37,010 nucleotides of DNA from an uncultured Prevotella sp. (GCA_945873145.1 CAMCBZ010000027.1:1-37010), one strand, 5' to 3'; positions 8,938 through 17,002 are shown, numbered from the stretch's first letter. Notes: generated by a model not told the origin, from the sequence alone. Translations and numbers: made by a program.

Positions 8938-11232
8938 ATGAAGCAACTAATTTCCCTTTCCGCGTTAGTGGCCTTGTTGCTGCTGACAGGCTTACCATGT
9001 TTCGCGCAGAGCAAGAACTCGGGCAACTCCAAAGAGGAGGGCAACCGCAATGTAATGCTCAACGCCTCCAGTGCCAACGGTCCACGAGAGATCCAGATCG
9101 GTCTGCCCTCGGCCGATGTCAACGTGCTGGAGAACGGTCTGCCCGTGACCTACGCCACCAATCCCCATTCGGTCAACTCGGTGTGGCGCTCCGATGCCAG
9201 TCTGAGCCACGTGGGACTGCTGAAGATCTCCGAGACGGCGATCACCACGGGCAACATCGGCTATGCCGTCAACTCTTTCACACAGCTCGGCACAAAGGGC
9301 TTCCACGGTACGTTCAACTATAAGACCAACCACTTCGGACTCAGTGAGTTCTCGCTCAACCTCAATGGCGATGCCGGGCATGACTGGTATTACAGTGCCA
9401 ACATCTACCAGGACTTTGACCCGGGAACGTTTAAACTGAAGTCCACGCCCTTCCAGGACCGCACACAGATCTACAAGGGTGCGCTGACAAAGAAATACGC
9501 TGCCGGCCGTGGCTCGTTCACCGCGATGTATGAATACGCCAACAGCCATCCCGTCTACACCTATGCCACGCAGTCCGCACCGTTTATCTATGTCGGCGAT
9601 GGCAGCGTGAAGGAGTATGGCAAGTTCAAGCTCGGCACCACTTCTTATCTGCCTGTGGACAACAATATGACCTATGTCGACATGAAGACAGGCAAGCTCA
9701 CCTCCACCAATCTCTATGATGCCATCGAGAACCGGTCGAGCCAGATATCTCTGATGAACACCTATAATTGGGACAACGGGCTGACGTGGAGAATCATGGG
9801 ACGCTATGACCATGCCCACGGCGCACTGGTCTATCAGACTCCGATGTCGATTATCAACAACGGCAGCGGCTATGCCTATAAGTATCTCGACGAGGAGGGA
9901 AAGGCCAAAGCCTATACGGGAGAGTATATCCAAAGCCGAATGTCGTGCCTCAATGCCGGCGACATCGACGAGATCCTCCTCACCTCAGAGTTGCAAAAGC
10001 AGTTCCGCACGTCCACCGTACGATTAGGTGTCAACGAGTGGTGGTACGACATCGACTATGCGTCCAAGACGACGATGTATGACCAGAGCGTGCCCAGCGA
10101 CGGCAGCTACGCCGTGCGCTTGTGGGACGCCAACCAGCGGTCATCGATCTTCTACGACTACAACAAGAACGCGTCGGAGTATTATGTGGGTCATGAAAAC
10201 AAGTTCGCTGTCTACGCTACTCACGACTGGGATATCTTGCCGGTGCTCAACCTCTACTACGGTGCACGTCTGGAGTGGCAGACGCTCAGCGGACGCAATG
10301 CAGCAGTGAGGAACTCCGCCGGCGACTATGTAGGCCGCTTCCCCAATTTTTATATAGGTGCCACGGCCCCTGACGGCACGCGTATCAGCCCCTCGCGCAT
10401 TGATTATCACTGGTTCAACTACGACCTCACGGCTGCCGTCACCTATAAGCTCACCAAGGAGTTTGGATTCACCGGTGACTTCACCTACCTCGTGCAGCAC
10501 CCAAAGTTCGAGGCCTTCGCTCCCGCTACGCTCCCCAACACCGAGAAGATCTCCGTGCCGTTGGGACGCGCCGGCATCTACTACAACAACAGCTGGCTGA
10601 GCCTCACCTCGCTCTTCTCCTATATCAGCAAGACCAACAACAACTCCACGCTGAACCTCCAGCATAAGTTAGCGAGTGGACAAAATGAGATCATGGCAGC
10701 TCCGCTGACCTATGACATCAAGACCATTGGCTGGACCACCGATGTCGTGGCCCATCCGTTGAAAGGTCTTGACGTTCACTTCCTCTTCACCTATCAGAAG
10801 CCGACGTATAAGAAATACGAGACCAGCGTGAAGTTCTCCGACGGCTATGAGGGCAAGATCGACGCTACCGGCAACATCGTGGCTGAGATTCCGCAAGTGC
10901 TCATCGAGTTTGATCCGAGCTACATGATCACCAAGGACTTGAAGATCTGGACTTCGTGGCGCTACTTTAGTAAGACTTATGCCAACATCAACGAGGCTTA
11001 CTACTTCAATGGTCACTGGGAGACCTTCGGCGGCGTGAACTGGCAGGTCAACAAACGGCTGGCACTGGGTTGCGACGTGGTCAACTTCCTCAACCAGACA
11101 GGTGCCAAGGGCAGCATTGCCGGTGCAGAGCTTATCACCAAAGACCAGGCAAAGGACATCAAGAACACGCTGATGACGGGCTCCTACCTGCGGCCATTCA
11201 CCGTGGAGTTCACTGCCAGCATCAAATTCTGA
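8938..11232 (+). CDS. TonB-dependent-receptor-like outer membrane barrel of the fructan locus
   Basis: 764 residues with a Sec signal peptide (MKQLISLSALVALLLLTGLPCFAQ). The protein lacks the carboxypeptidase-D-like N-terminal domain and a recognisable TonB box. After ~40 residues comes a short plug-like stretch, REIQIGLPSADVNVLENGLPV, in the position where SusC proteins have their VDGVP motif. The remainder (~115-764) is alternating aromatic/polar beta-barrel sequence ending in VEFTASIKF, with a terminal Phe as in BAM-assembled proteins. It lies 23 bp before the GH32 gene and has no SusD neighbour. The likely role is uptake of fructan or fructo-oligosaccharides across the outer membrane. The substrate is inferred from GH32, and whether it needs TonB is open. 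Confidence 0.8.
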   Translation: MKQLISLSALVALLLLTGLPCFAQSKNSGNSKEEGNRNVMLNASSANGPREIQIGLPSADVNVLENGLPVTYATNPHSVNSVWRSDASLSHVGLLKISETAITTGNIGYAVNSFTQLGTKGFHGTFNYKTNHFGLSEFSLNLNGDAGHDWYYSANIYQDFDPGTFKLKSTPFQDRTQIYKGALTKKYAAGRGSFTAMYEYANSHPVYTYATQSAPFIYVGDGSVKEYGKFKLGTTSYLPVDNNMTYVDMKTGKLTSTNLYDAIENRSSQISLMNTYNWDNGLTWRIMGRYDHAHGALVYQTPMSIINNGSGYAYKYLDEEGKAKAYTGEYIQSRMSCLNAGDIDEILLTSELQKQFRTSTVRLGVNEWWYDIDYASKTTMYDQSVPSDGSYAVRLWDANQRSSIFYDYNKNASEYYVGHENKFAVYATHDWDILPVLNLYYGARLEWQTLSGRNAAVRNSAGDYVGRFPNFYIGATAPDGTRISPSRIDYHWFNYDLTAAVTYKLTKEFGFTGDFTYLVQHPKFEAFAPATLPNTEKISVPLGRAGIYYNNSWLSLTSLFSYISKTNNNSTLNLQHKLASGQNEIMAAPLTYDIKTIGWTTDVVAHPLKGLDVHFLFTYQKPTYKKYETSVKFSDGYEGKIDATGNIVAEIPQVLIEFDPSYMITKDLKIWTSWRYFSKTYANINEAYYFNGHWETFGGVNWQVNKRLALGCDVVNFLNQTGAKGSIAGAELITKDQAKDIKNTLMTGSYLRPFTVEFTASIKF

Positions 11233-11255
11233 AAGAACCAATTAACTATACCAAT

Positions 11256-13139
11256 ATGAAGAAGCACAAATTGTTATTGCTGGCAGCTATGGCCTTGACG
11301 GTCACCACTGCCTCGGCCCAGAAGCTGAGTATCGGTTGGAATGGCGACACCGCTGTGGTGACTGTAGACCGACCGACAAAATACTTGATTCTACCAGTTG
11401 AAGAAAACACCGATGAGAAAAAGGTCTTGCTCGACACAGGCAACGCCGCCGACACTTGGATGGACGTGCGCCTTACCGAAAAGAAGACTGACTACGACGT
11501 GCCCTTTGCCCTGGGTAAGGGATCTCGCGCCGTGGTGAAGATTGTCGGACTGAAAAAAGGCGACCTTGCGCTCACGTCCATGCGCCTTTCTGACCGTTGG
11601 AGCGTAGCCAATACCGACTATTACCGGCCCATCTACCACCACACGCCCTCCTATGGCTGGATGAACGATGCCAATGGTATGGTCTACAAAGACGGTGTCT
11701 ACCATCTCTATTTCCAGTACAATCCCTATGGCAGCAAATGGGGTAACATGCACTGGGGACATGCTGTCAGCCGCGATCTCATGCACTGGCGTGAGCTGCC
11801 GCCGGCTATTGCGCGCGACACGCTCGGACACATCTTCTCCGGCTCGTCGGTCATTGATGTCAACAACTCGGCCGGATATGGCAAGAATGCGATCATCGCC
11901 TTCTATACTTCCGCCAGCGACAAAAACGGACAGATACAGTGCATGGCCTACAGTCTCGACAATGGTACGACATTCACGAAGTATAATCACAACCCCGTGC
12001 TGCGGCCTTTCGATGGATTGAAGGACTTCCGCGACCCGAAGGTCTTCTGGTACGCACCTGCCAAAAGCTGGTATATGATCGTCTCTGCCGACAAGGAGAT
12101 GCGCTTCTACAAGTCGCAGAATCTCAAAGACTGGACCTATGTCTCTGCCTTCGGACGCGGCTATGGCGCACAGCCCAACCAGTTTGAATGCCCTGACTTC
12201 TTCCCGCTGACGGTCAATGGTAAGACGAAATACGTGATGATCGTCAATATCAATCCTGGTTGTCTCTTTGGCGGCAGTGCCACAGAGTATTTCGTCGGTG
12301 ACTTCGACGGCACGCGCTTCACGTGCGACACGCCACCCTCGTTTGTCAAGTGGCTCGACTATGGCAAGGACCACTATGCCACCGTCACGTTCTATGGCAC
12401 GCCCGGTCGTGTGATCGCTCTGCCGTGGATGAGCAATTGGCAGTATGCCAACGTCACGCCCATCAAGCAGTATCGTGGTGCCAACGGCCTGCCACGTGAG
12501 CTGAAACTCTTCGAGAAAGACGGCCAGACGTATATGTCTGCCAACGTCGTGCCCGAAGTCAAAAAGTTGCGCAAGCAGACCCGCGTCATCCCCAACGTGC
12601 AGTTGAAAGACGGGATGGAGAAAAAGGTGGAGGGACTCTTCAAAGGCAACGATGGGGCCTTTGAGATAGAGGGAGACTTCACACCCGGCAACGACAAGAC
12701 GCTCGGCATTGACATCTATAACGACAAGGGTGAGCTCTCGCAGATCTATCTCGACATGAGTAAGATGCGTCTCGTCATGGATCGCACACGCAGCGGACTG
12801 ACCTCTTTCGGCAGCAAGTCGAGTATCCACGAGATCGAGAAGGAGGCCGACGTGCATGAGCATCGCGAGATGAAGATCCCGGCACGTGCGGCCAACAGCG
12901 TCAACTACCAAAACGACTTCGCCCTCGGCACTTGGGCACCGCTGAGCCTGTGCAATGGCAAGACCTATCATCTCGACATCTTTGTCGACAAGTGCAGCAT
13001 CGAGATCTTCGTTGACGGCGGTCGCATTGCCATGACCAATCTCGTCTTCCCCACGCAACCTTACAACAACATTAAACTCTATAGCAAAGGCGGTACCGCC
13101 AAAGTCATGAATCTCAAGGTCTATAAACTCGGGATGTAG
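11256..13139 (+). CDS. GH32 fructan hydrolase (levanase/inulinase/invertase family), secreted
   Basis: Starting at the ATG at 11256 gives 627 residues and a Sec signal peptide (MKKHKLLLLAAMALTVTTASA). A longer upstream frame overlaps the previous gene and is not used. An N-terminal beta domain covers ~22-118. The five-bladed propeller follows with the three GH32 catalytic motifs: WMNDANG (nucleophile Asp138; the family usually has WMNDPNG), RDP (transition-state stabiliser Asp260) and ECPD (acid/base Glu311). The C-terminal beta-sandwich (~450-627) ends ...KVMNLKVYKLGM, with CSIEIFVDGG typical of GH32. The enzyme hydrolyses terminal or internal beta-fructosyl links in levan, inulin or sucrose; linkage preference cannot be read from sequence. 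It lies 23 bp after the barrel gene and is followed at once by a strong terminator. Its last codons are duplicated at 14051. Confidence 0.95.
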   Translation: MKKHKLLLLAAMALTVTTASAQKLSIGWNGDTAVVTVDRPTKYLILPVEENTDEKKVLLDTGNAADTWMDVRLTEKKTDYDVPFALGKGSRAVVKIVGLKKGDLALTSMRLSDRWSVANTDYYRPIYHHTPSYGWMNDANGMVYKDGVYHLYFQYNPYGSKWGNMHWGHAVSRDLMHWRELPPAIARDTLGHIFSGSSVIDVNNSAGYGKNAIIAFYTSASDKNGQIQCMAYSLDNGTTFTKYNHNPVLRPFDGLKDFRDPKVFWYAPAKSWYMIVSADKEMRFYKSQNLKDWTYVSAFGRGYGAQPNQFECPDFFPLTVNGKTKYVMIVNINPGCLFGGSATEYFVGDFDGTRFTCDTPPSFVKWLDYGKDHYATVTFYGTPGRVIALPWMSNWQYANVTPIKQYRGANGLPRELKLFEKDGQTYMSANVVPEVKKLRKQTRVIPNVQLKDGMEKKVEGLFKGNDGAFEIEGDFTPGNDKTLGIDIYNDKGELSQIYLDMSKMRLVMDRTRSGLTSFGSKSSIHEIEKEADVHEHREMKIPARAANSVNYQNDFALGTWAPLSLCNGKTYHLDIFVDKCSIEIFVDGGRIAMTNLVFPTQPYNNIKLYSKGGTAKVMNLKVYKLGM

Positions 13140-13211
13140 CTTGATAGCAGCCAACTGATAATAAATAGCAAAACCTCCGCGCTGCATTTGTAGTGCGGAG
13201 GTTTTGTGGTT
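13079..13211 (+). repeat. Direct repeat copy 1: GH32 3' end plus terminator
   Basis: 133 bp covering the last ~20 codons of GH32, the stop and the terminator. It is repeated at 14051-14181 with about ten substitutions, all transitions, and one 2-bp gap. The toxin-antitoxin pair lies between the two copies. Confidence 0.93.
13170..13205 (+). terminator. Rho-independent terminator of GH32
   Basis: AAAACCTCCGC (13170-13180) pairs perfectly with GCGGAGGTTTT (13195-13205) around a 14-base loop. The A-rich 5' arm and T-rich 3' arm make it work in both directions, so it also ends transcripts arriving from the toxin-antitoxin genes on the other strand. Confidence 0.88.
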
Positions 13212-13266
13212 GTTTACCGACTTGATGAAAATTGTTTACCTACCTGTCAATTTTGTAGATATGCAG

Positions 13267-13620
13267 TCACCATAGGGCTACTCTTTGTCCTTTTCCTAAA
13301 TCGAGCGTAGCGTTGTGGAAACCGAGAGCTTTGAACACTTTGCTCATGGTAGGCAAACTGATGATGCTTCTGCCATTTTCCAATTTTGAGATTTGGGACT
13401 TCTTCACTCCAACCCGCTCTCCTAATTCTTCTTGCGTCAGTTTCTGCTTGATGCGTTCTTGCTTAATGGTTTCGCCGAGGAGGTAGCTGTTCAGTTCTTC
13501 CTTCACCTGATCTTCCATATTGTCTCGCTCAGGTGTTCCAGTCTTGCCCCATACTTCATCGATGTATTCGTCGGCCGGTGTAAAATTCATCATTGTCATA
13601 TTTCTATTTATCTTTGTCAT
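13267..13620 (-). CDS. HigA-like Xre-family antitoxin
   Basis: Up to 117 residues. The C-terminal half carries a helix-turn-helix of the Xre/Cro type (IKQERIKQKLTQEELGERVGVKKSQISKLENGR in outline, ~54-86). The N-terminal part is acidic (DEYIDEVWGKTGTPERDNMEDQVKEEL) and probably wraps the toxin. By family it neutralises the toxin and represses the shared promoter. The first ATG (13620) overlaps the toxin's end by 17 bp. ATGs at 13599, 13593 and 13590 are alternative starts, and 13590 (MNFTPADEY) fits related antitoxins best. The toxin-first order is that of higBA. The gene is AT-richer than the flanking genes, which fits horizontal acquisition. Confidence 0.85.
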   Translation of the reverse strand: MTKINRNMTMMNFTPADEYIDEVWGKTGTPERDNMEDQVKEELNSYLLGETIKQERIKQKLTQEELGERVGVKKSQISKLENGRSIISLPTMSKVFKALGFHNATLDLGKGQRVALW

Positions 13621-13942
13621 TGAAGTATTCTTTTCTTATTTCTTCGGCTTTTCTGATCTCCTTGATTGGCGTCCTCTGCGTTTTCTTCACTATCCCGTGA
13701 GTTGCTATCACTAATGTTTCATTTTCTGTATCCCAAAAAGAGAAAAGGCGGTAGCAAGAGCCTTCAAAGAGAGTTCTGATTTCCCAAATATCTGAACCTT
13801 CCAATTTCTTAAAGAGTTCTTTATCCATGATGCCACTTTCCAGTTTACGGATATTATAGGCTATCTTTCTTTGAGCTTTGAAAGACTGTTGTCTCAAAAA
13901 GGCTTTTGCTTCATCGCTTAATAACACTTTTATATGTTCCAC
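13604..13942 (-). CDS. HigB/RelE-superfamily toxin (Gp49-like)
   Basis: 112 residues with the compact RelE/HigB fold signature: an N-terminal helical part (EAKAFLRQQSFKAQRKIAYNIRKLE), LEGSDIWEIRTLFEGSCYRLFSFWD, then the family ending HGIVKKTQRTPIKEIRKAEEIRKEYF. Relatives are ribosome-dependent mRNA endonucleases; the basic residues in KKTQRTP and the Arg in YRLF are in the usual active positions. It is the first gene of a two-gene unit with the Xre antitoxin, sharing 17 bp of overlap. A consensus promoter sits 22 bp upstream of the ATG. Whether the toxin is active cannot be told from sequence. Confidence 0.85.
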   Translation of the reverse strand: MEHIKVLLSDEAKAFLRQQSFKAQRKIAYNIRKLESGIMDKELFKKLEGSDIWEIRTLFEGSCYRLFSFWDTENETLVIATHGIVKKTQRTPIKEIRKAEEIRKEYFNDKDK

Positions 13943-13963
13943 TTCATATCTTTTTTATGCCTG

Positions 13964-13995
13964 CAAATATACGTGTTTGTTTCCAAAATAGCAAA
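13964..13995 (-). promoter_or_regulatory. Promoter of the toxin-antitoxin unit
   Basis: On the minus strand TTTG (13995-13992), 20 bp, then TATATTTG (13971-13964), an exact fit to the Bacteroidetes sigma-ABfr promoter. The -7 box ends 22 bp before the toxin ATG. Confidence 0.8.
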
Positions 13996-14050
13996 CTTTT
14001 AGACAAGTATTATTTATAAAACTTGTATTCTCAATGCTGCCTAACAACAG

Positions 14051-14181
14051 CTATAGCAAAGGCGGTACCGCCAAAATCACGAATCTCAAGGTCTATAAAC
14101 TCGGAATGTAATTCAATAATAGCCGACTGATAAAATAGCAAAACCTCCGCGCTGCATTTGTAGTGCGGAGGTTTTGTGGTT
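14051..14181 (+). repeat. Direct repeat copy 2: truncated GH32 tail plus terminator
   Basis: 131 bp matching 13079-13211. It still encodes the GH32 C-terminal residues YSKGGTAKITNLKVYKLGM and a stop, but has no gene body in front. The hairpin part is identical to copy 1; the changes cluster around the stop codon. It is best described as a GH32 pseudogene fragment left by duplication or insertion. Confidence 0.92.
14140..14175. terminator. Second copy of the GH32 terminator, bidirectional
   Basis: Identical stem to the one at 13170-13205 (AAAACCTCCGC with GCGGAGGTTTT). It begins 10 bp beyond the stop of the minus-strand barrel gene at 14185, and so now probably terminates the ECF sigma operon. 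Confidence 0.82.
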
Positions 14182-14184
14182 AAT

Positions 14185-15060
14185 CTACAGGAATATACCA
14201 AACGACAGCGTCTTGAACTGCAGGCCGTAGCCGTTCTTGATGAGGTCGCAGGGACTGTATTTAAAGTAGAAGTTACAGCCCAAGCAGTCGACGGTGGCCA
14301 TCAGATCGACGGTGACCGGCTTGACATGTGCGTTCTTGCTTGTGTCCTTGACCTTCGTCCCGTCTATCTTCCACCGCGTCTTCAGACTGCTATAGGTGTT
14401 AAGGTTAATCACTGGGCCGAGCGAGAAACCAAAGTATCTGGACGGATAAAAATGATAGCGTATGGGCACTGTGAGGCTGAGCACCTTGAGGCGTGAGAAC
14501 TGTGGTGAGGCGCCTTCGGGATAAGTTCCCAGACCGATGGTGCCGTTGTCGAGTTTTGTGAAGCGCGTATCACCCTTGATGCGGTAGTTGCGCCAGTCCA
14601 GTCCGAAGCCGATAGTGAACTTGTGATGACTGTTCCACGGATAGATGCCGCAGTCGGCGATGAGCCACCAAAACTCCCACGAGCTGAACGGATGCAGGTC
14701 GGCAGCCTGTGGCATGCCCGGTGCGGCATTGAAGCCGACGAAGAAGTTCATCGTCGTCTCAGAACTTGGGTATTTCTGAGGCTTGGTCTGCTTCCTTCCG
14801 AAAGGCCCGAAGCTGAAGTTGAAATCATTGTCGATGGTGCTCGTGCTGACGTAGTTGCTGTCGACAAGCTGGATGGAGTTGCGGTAAGCATACTTAGGAT
14901 TGCCCTCTTTGCCTTGGATATAGATGGTCTGTGCAGAGTCGCTGGTGATGACGGTGACCTTTGTCGGCTTGTTCACCACGAGCGTGTCCTGCGGATTGTT
15001 GTTGCGTGCCTGCGCCATCAAGGGCAGCAGAGCCGCCAGGAAAAGCATTGCGATTTTCAT
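14185..15060 (-). CDS. Outer-membrane beta-barrel protein, last gene of the ECF operon
   Basis: 291 residues with a Sec signal peptide (MKIAMLFLAALLPLMAQA). Residues ~85-291 are predicted amphipathic beta-strands (FFVGFNAAPG, KFTIGFGLDWRNY, LSLTVPIRYHFY, YFGFSLGPVINL), ending in TLSFGIFL. This pattern fits the PorT-like/OMP_b-brl class of small barrels in Bacteroidetes. The N-terminal part (~24-80) is a periplasmic linker. It lies 45 bp after the small secreted protein gene in the sigma-factor operon. The function is not known; a role in envelope homeostasis under the ECF sigma factor is an inference from context. Confidence 0.7.
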   Translation of the reverse strand: MKIAMLFLAALLPLMAQARNNNPQDTLVVNKPTKVTVITSDSAQTIYIQGKEGNPKYAYRNSIQLVDSNYVSTSTIDNDFNFSFGPFGRKQTKPQKYPSSETTMNFFVGFNAAPGMPQAADLHPFSSWEFWWLIADCGIYPWNSHHKFTIGFGLDWRNYRIKGDTRFTKLDNGTIGLGTYPEGASPQFSRLKVLSLTVPIRYHFYPSRYFGFSLGPVINLNTYSSLKTRWKIDGTKVKDTSKNAHVKPVTVDLMATVDCLGCNFYFKYSPCDLIKNGYGLQFKTLSFGIFL

Positions 15061-15105
15061 ATTTTTTCTGTCTTTAGATGTTCTTGATTTGGTAGAGCTT
15101 ATTGG

Positions 15106-15543
15106 TCAGTTGATGAGTTTTCTCAGCTCGTCGATGCTGCTCACCGAGCCTTCCATATACACGACAGTGATGGCCCAATGGCCTTTACTGCCGTTGGTAA
15201 GGTAGCACAGATAGCGGTGGGTCCGCCCTTGTGGTGGCAGGCAGAGGATGAGCGACGAGGTATGACCTTTGCGTCGCAGTTCCGTGCCAATGGCCTGTGC
15301 CTTGTCCTTTTCCACGAGATTGTCCATCGTACTCTTCTGCTGGGCATTCGCCTTAAAGCGCACGCTGTGGTAAAAGGTCAGCCGGTAGGCACTCAATGCC
15401 CTTCCCCGTACCTTCACCTCTACGGTCTGGTCTTGCGGTATGATCTGTCCCGTGAAGGCCGCGTTGGCGTGCAGACCCTTTTGTGCCAGAGCGAAGAGTG
15501 GCAGCAACAGGGCAAGCAGCGCAAAGATGATTCTCCTTTTCAT
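15106..15543 (-). CDS. Small secreted protein (DUF6108-like), unknown function
   Basis: 145 residues with a Sec signal peptide (MKRRIIFALLALLLPLFALA). The mature part has no enzyme motif that I recognise: TVEVKVRGRALSAYRLTFYHSVRF, then DNLVEKDKAQAIGTELRRKG, then YLCYLTNGSKGHWAITVVYMEG. I associate this pattern with the family named DUF6108, from memory and unverified. It sits 12 bp after the anti-sigma-like gene and 45 bp before the barrel gene, so it is very likely in the same envelope regulon. Confidence 0.7.
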   Translation of the reverse strand: MKRRIIFALLALLLPLFALAQKGLHANAAFTGQIIPQDQTVEVKVRGRALSAYRLTFYHSVRFKANAQQKSTMDNLVEKDKAQAIGTELRRKGHTSSLILCLPPQGRTHRYLCYLTNGSKGHWAITVVYMEGSVSSIDELRKLIN

Positions 15544-15555
15544 ATCGTTGACTGT

Positions 15556-16020
15556 TTATTCATTGTTCTCTGTCATCAGCACATCGTGCAGTTGGTCGTC
15601 GACACCGTTGTCGCCCTCAATGCCCACGGCTTTCATCGTCTGGGCCATCTCGGCGCGTATGGCGGTCTTGTCAGTGACCTTCTGTCCATAGACGATTGCC
15701 TCGCAATAGTTTTGTTGGTGGTTGACATAAAGTGCGGCCGACACGACGATGAGCGTCAGCAACGTGGCAGCCACAGCGGTCAGCCATGGACGAAGACGTA
15801 AGCGGCGGGCCACTGGCTTGGGCCGTTCTTCTGCCTTTTGCTGCTTGCCGAGTCCGTCCAGGCTCTCCAGTCCCAGGAACAGTTCCCGCATCTGCTGCAG
15901 GTCGTCGGCAACAGCACTGCCATGGAAGTAAGCGTAGAGCTCGTGCTCCTCGCTTAGCGTCGTGCCGCCGTCCATGAATTTCTCCACCAAGCGGTGGATG
16001 TCTCTATCTGATGGTTTCAT
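15556..16020 (-). CDS. Membrane anti-sigma-factor-like protein
   Basis: 154 residues. Residues 1-60 are a helical cytoplasmic part (RDIHRLVEKFMDGGTTLSEEHEL) like the N-terminus of small anti-sigma factors, but without the HxxxCxxC zinc motif. A basic stretch (KPVARRLRLR) precedes one transmembrane helix at ~79-100, and ~54 periplasmic residues follow. The gene starts 32 bp after the ECF sigma gene, the usual partner position. By analogy it holds the sigma factor at the inner membrane until an envelope signal arrives. The anti-sigma role is inferred from topology and position. Confidence 0.72.
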   Translation of the reverse strand: MKPSDRDIHRLVEKFMDGGTTLSEEHELYAYFHGSAVADDLQQMRELFLGLESLDGLGKQQKAEERPKPVARRLRLRPWLTAVAATLLTLIVVSAALYVNHQQNYCEAIVYGQKVTDKTAIRAEMAQTMKAVGIEGDNGVDDQLHDVLMTENNE

Positions 16021-16052
16021 TGTTATATCTGATATATAGTTGTTTGGCTTGT

Positions 16053-16553
16053 CTACACCTTATTATATATAGTACACGCATCACATGCTTCTTTCATCTT
16101 TCTGAGCATCATGGTGCGCAAAGCTTGTCGTGCACGGCTCAGGCACTTTCTCACGGCAGGCTCATTCATTCCTGTGATCTCAGCCACTTGTGCCATCTCC
16201 ATGCCGTTGATATGTCTGAGTTGCAACACCGTCTGCTGCATGGGCGGCAGTTGCTTGATGAGCCCCATCATCGTCTCCACGCGCTGGTCCTGCTCGTCGT
16301 CGACCGCTATGTCGTGACCGTCAAGGGCTACGGTGATGTGGCGGCGGCGCAGCACATCGATGCAGTGGTTGCGCAACAGCGTCTGCGCCAAAGCGTTGAT
16401 GGGTGCCCGCAGGTCGCCGGCCATCTGCCACAGCCTCACGAGCGTCACCTCCACGGCGTCCTCGCCGTCGGCTTCGCCTAAGTAGCGTATGGCCGTCCGG
16501 CACAGTCCCGGACGGATACGCTCCACTTCCTGTTGGTATTCCTCGATGGTCAT
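16053..16553 (-). CDS. ECF-type RNA polymerase sigma factor
   Basis: 166 residues. Region 2 is seen around residues 20-70 (RTAIRYLGEADGEDAVEVTLVRLWQM, then LLRNHCIDVLRRR). Region 4 is at ~105-150 (QLPPMQQTVLQLRHINGMEM, then AQVAEITGMNEPAVRKCLSRARQALR), including the DNA-recognition helix. The length and the short linker are typical of group 4 (ECF) sigma factors. It heads a four-gene operon with an anti-sigma-like membrane protein, a small secreted protein and a barrel. A near-consensus -7 box TATCTTTA (16579-16572) and a small palindrome (CGCAA, three bases, TTGCG, 16580-16592) lie just upstream. Confidence 0.93.
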   Translation of the reverse strand: MTIEEYQQEVERIRPGLCRTAIRYLGEADGEDAVEVTLVRLWQMAGDLRAPINALAQTLLRNHCIDVLRRRHITVALDGHDIAVDDEQDQRVETMMGLIKQLPPMQQTVLQLRHINGMEMAQVAEITGMNEPAVRKCLSRARQALRTMMLRKMKEACDACTIYNKV

Positions 16554-16668
16554 CTTTCTTGTCGTTTACAATAAAGATACGCAAACCTTGCGAATTTGTG
16601 ACAAGAAAACTCAAAAAAAAGACACTATAGCGATACTAAGAACCTGCGCCCTTGCGTAGATCCTTAGA

Positions 16669-16718
16669 TATTCCTAAAATGTTTTAACCCTAAAATACCG
16701 CTATTCCAAAAAAGTTTT
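16669..16718 (-). repeat. Two units of the 33-bp-period repeat (locus A)
   Basis: Read on the minus strand, 17-bp cores AAAACTTTTTTGGAATA (16718-16702) and AAAACATTTTAGGAATA (16685-16669) start exactly 33 bp apart. The linker begins GCGGTATTTTAG. The same unit occurs three times at 36282-36364. Confidence 0.8.
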
Positions 16719-16732
16719 ATAGCGTCATAGGT

Positions 16733-16966
16733 GTAACTATTCAGCAAAAGCTCTCTGTAACTTTTTTATCTCAAGAATTTGAGAATGAGAGAATTCTTCT
16801 TTCGACATGAATCATAACGCATTATCAGACGAAAGCTGAAAACTAATTATATTCTCCAATTCTTATCAATTCATGATAAGGTGTGGGATATTCTATAATT
16901 CTCAAATTCTTGATAAAAAGAAAATAGCGAGTGGCGAGTTTTCAACTTCATTCGCTGAATAGCTAC
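16733..16966. repeat. Inverted-repeat element, MITE-like
   Basis: Outer arms GTAACTATTCAGC (16733-16745) and its complement at 16954-16966 match at 12 of 13 bases. Inner arms around TCAAGAATTTGAGAAT (16762-16786) and its complement (16898-16919) match apart from a 2-bp gap. The ~110 bp between the inner arms have no gene. The layout resembles a non-autonomous or decayed insertion element. The segment 16766-16789 matches 36671-36694 at 23 of 24 bases, next to a transposase remnant. Confidence 0.55.
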
Positions 16967-17002
16967 TTATAGGTAGCACGTTCTTAAATGTTATAAAGCA
17001 AG

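Noticed and set aside
11391..13187. Minus-strand open frame of 598 codons opposite GH32
   Set aside because: It is the mirror of the GH32 reading frame, which has all three catalytic motifs; the antisense product resembles nothing.
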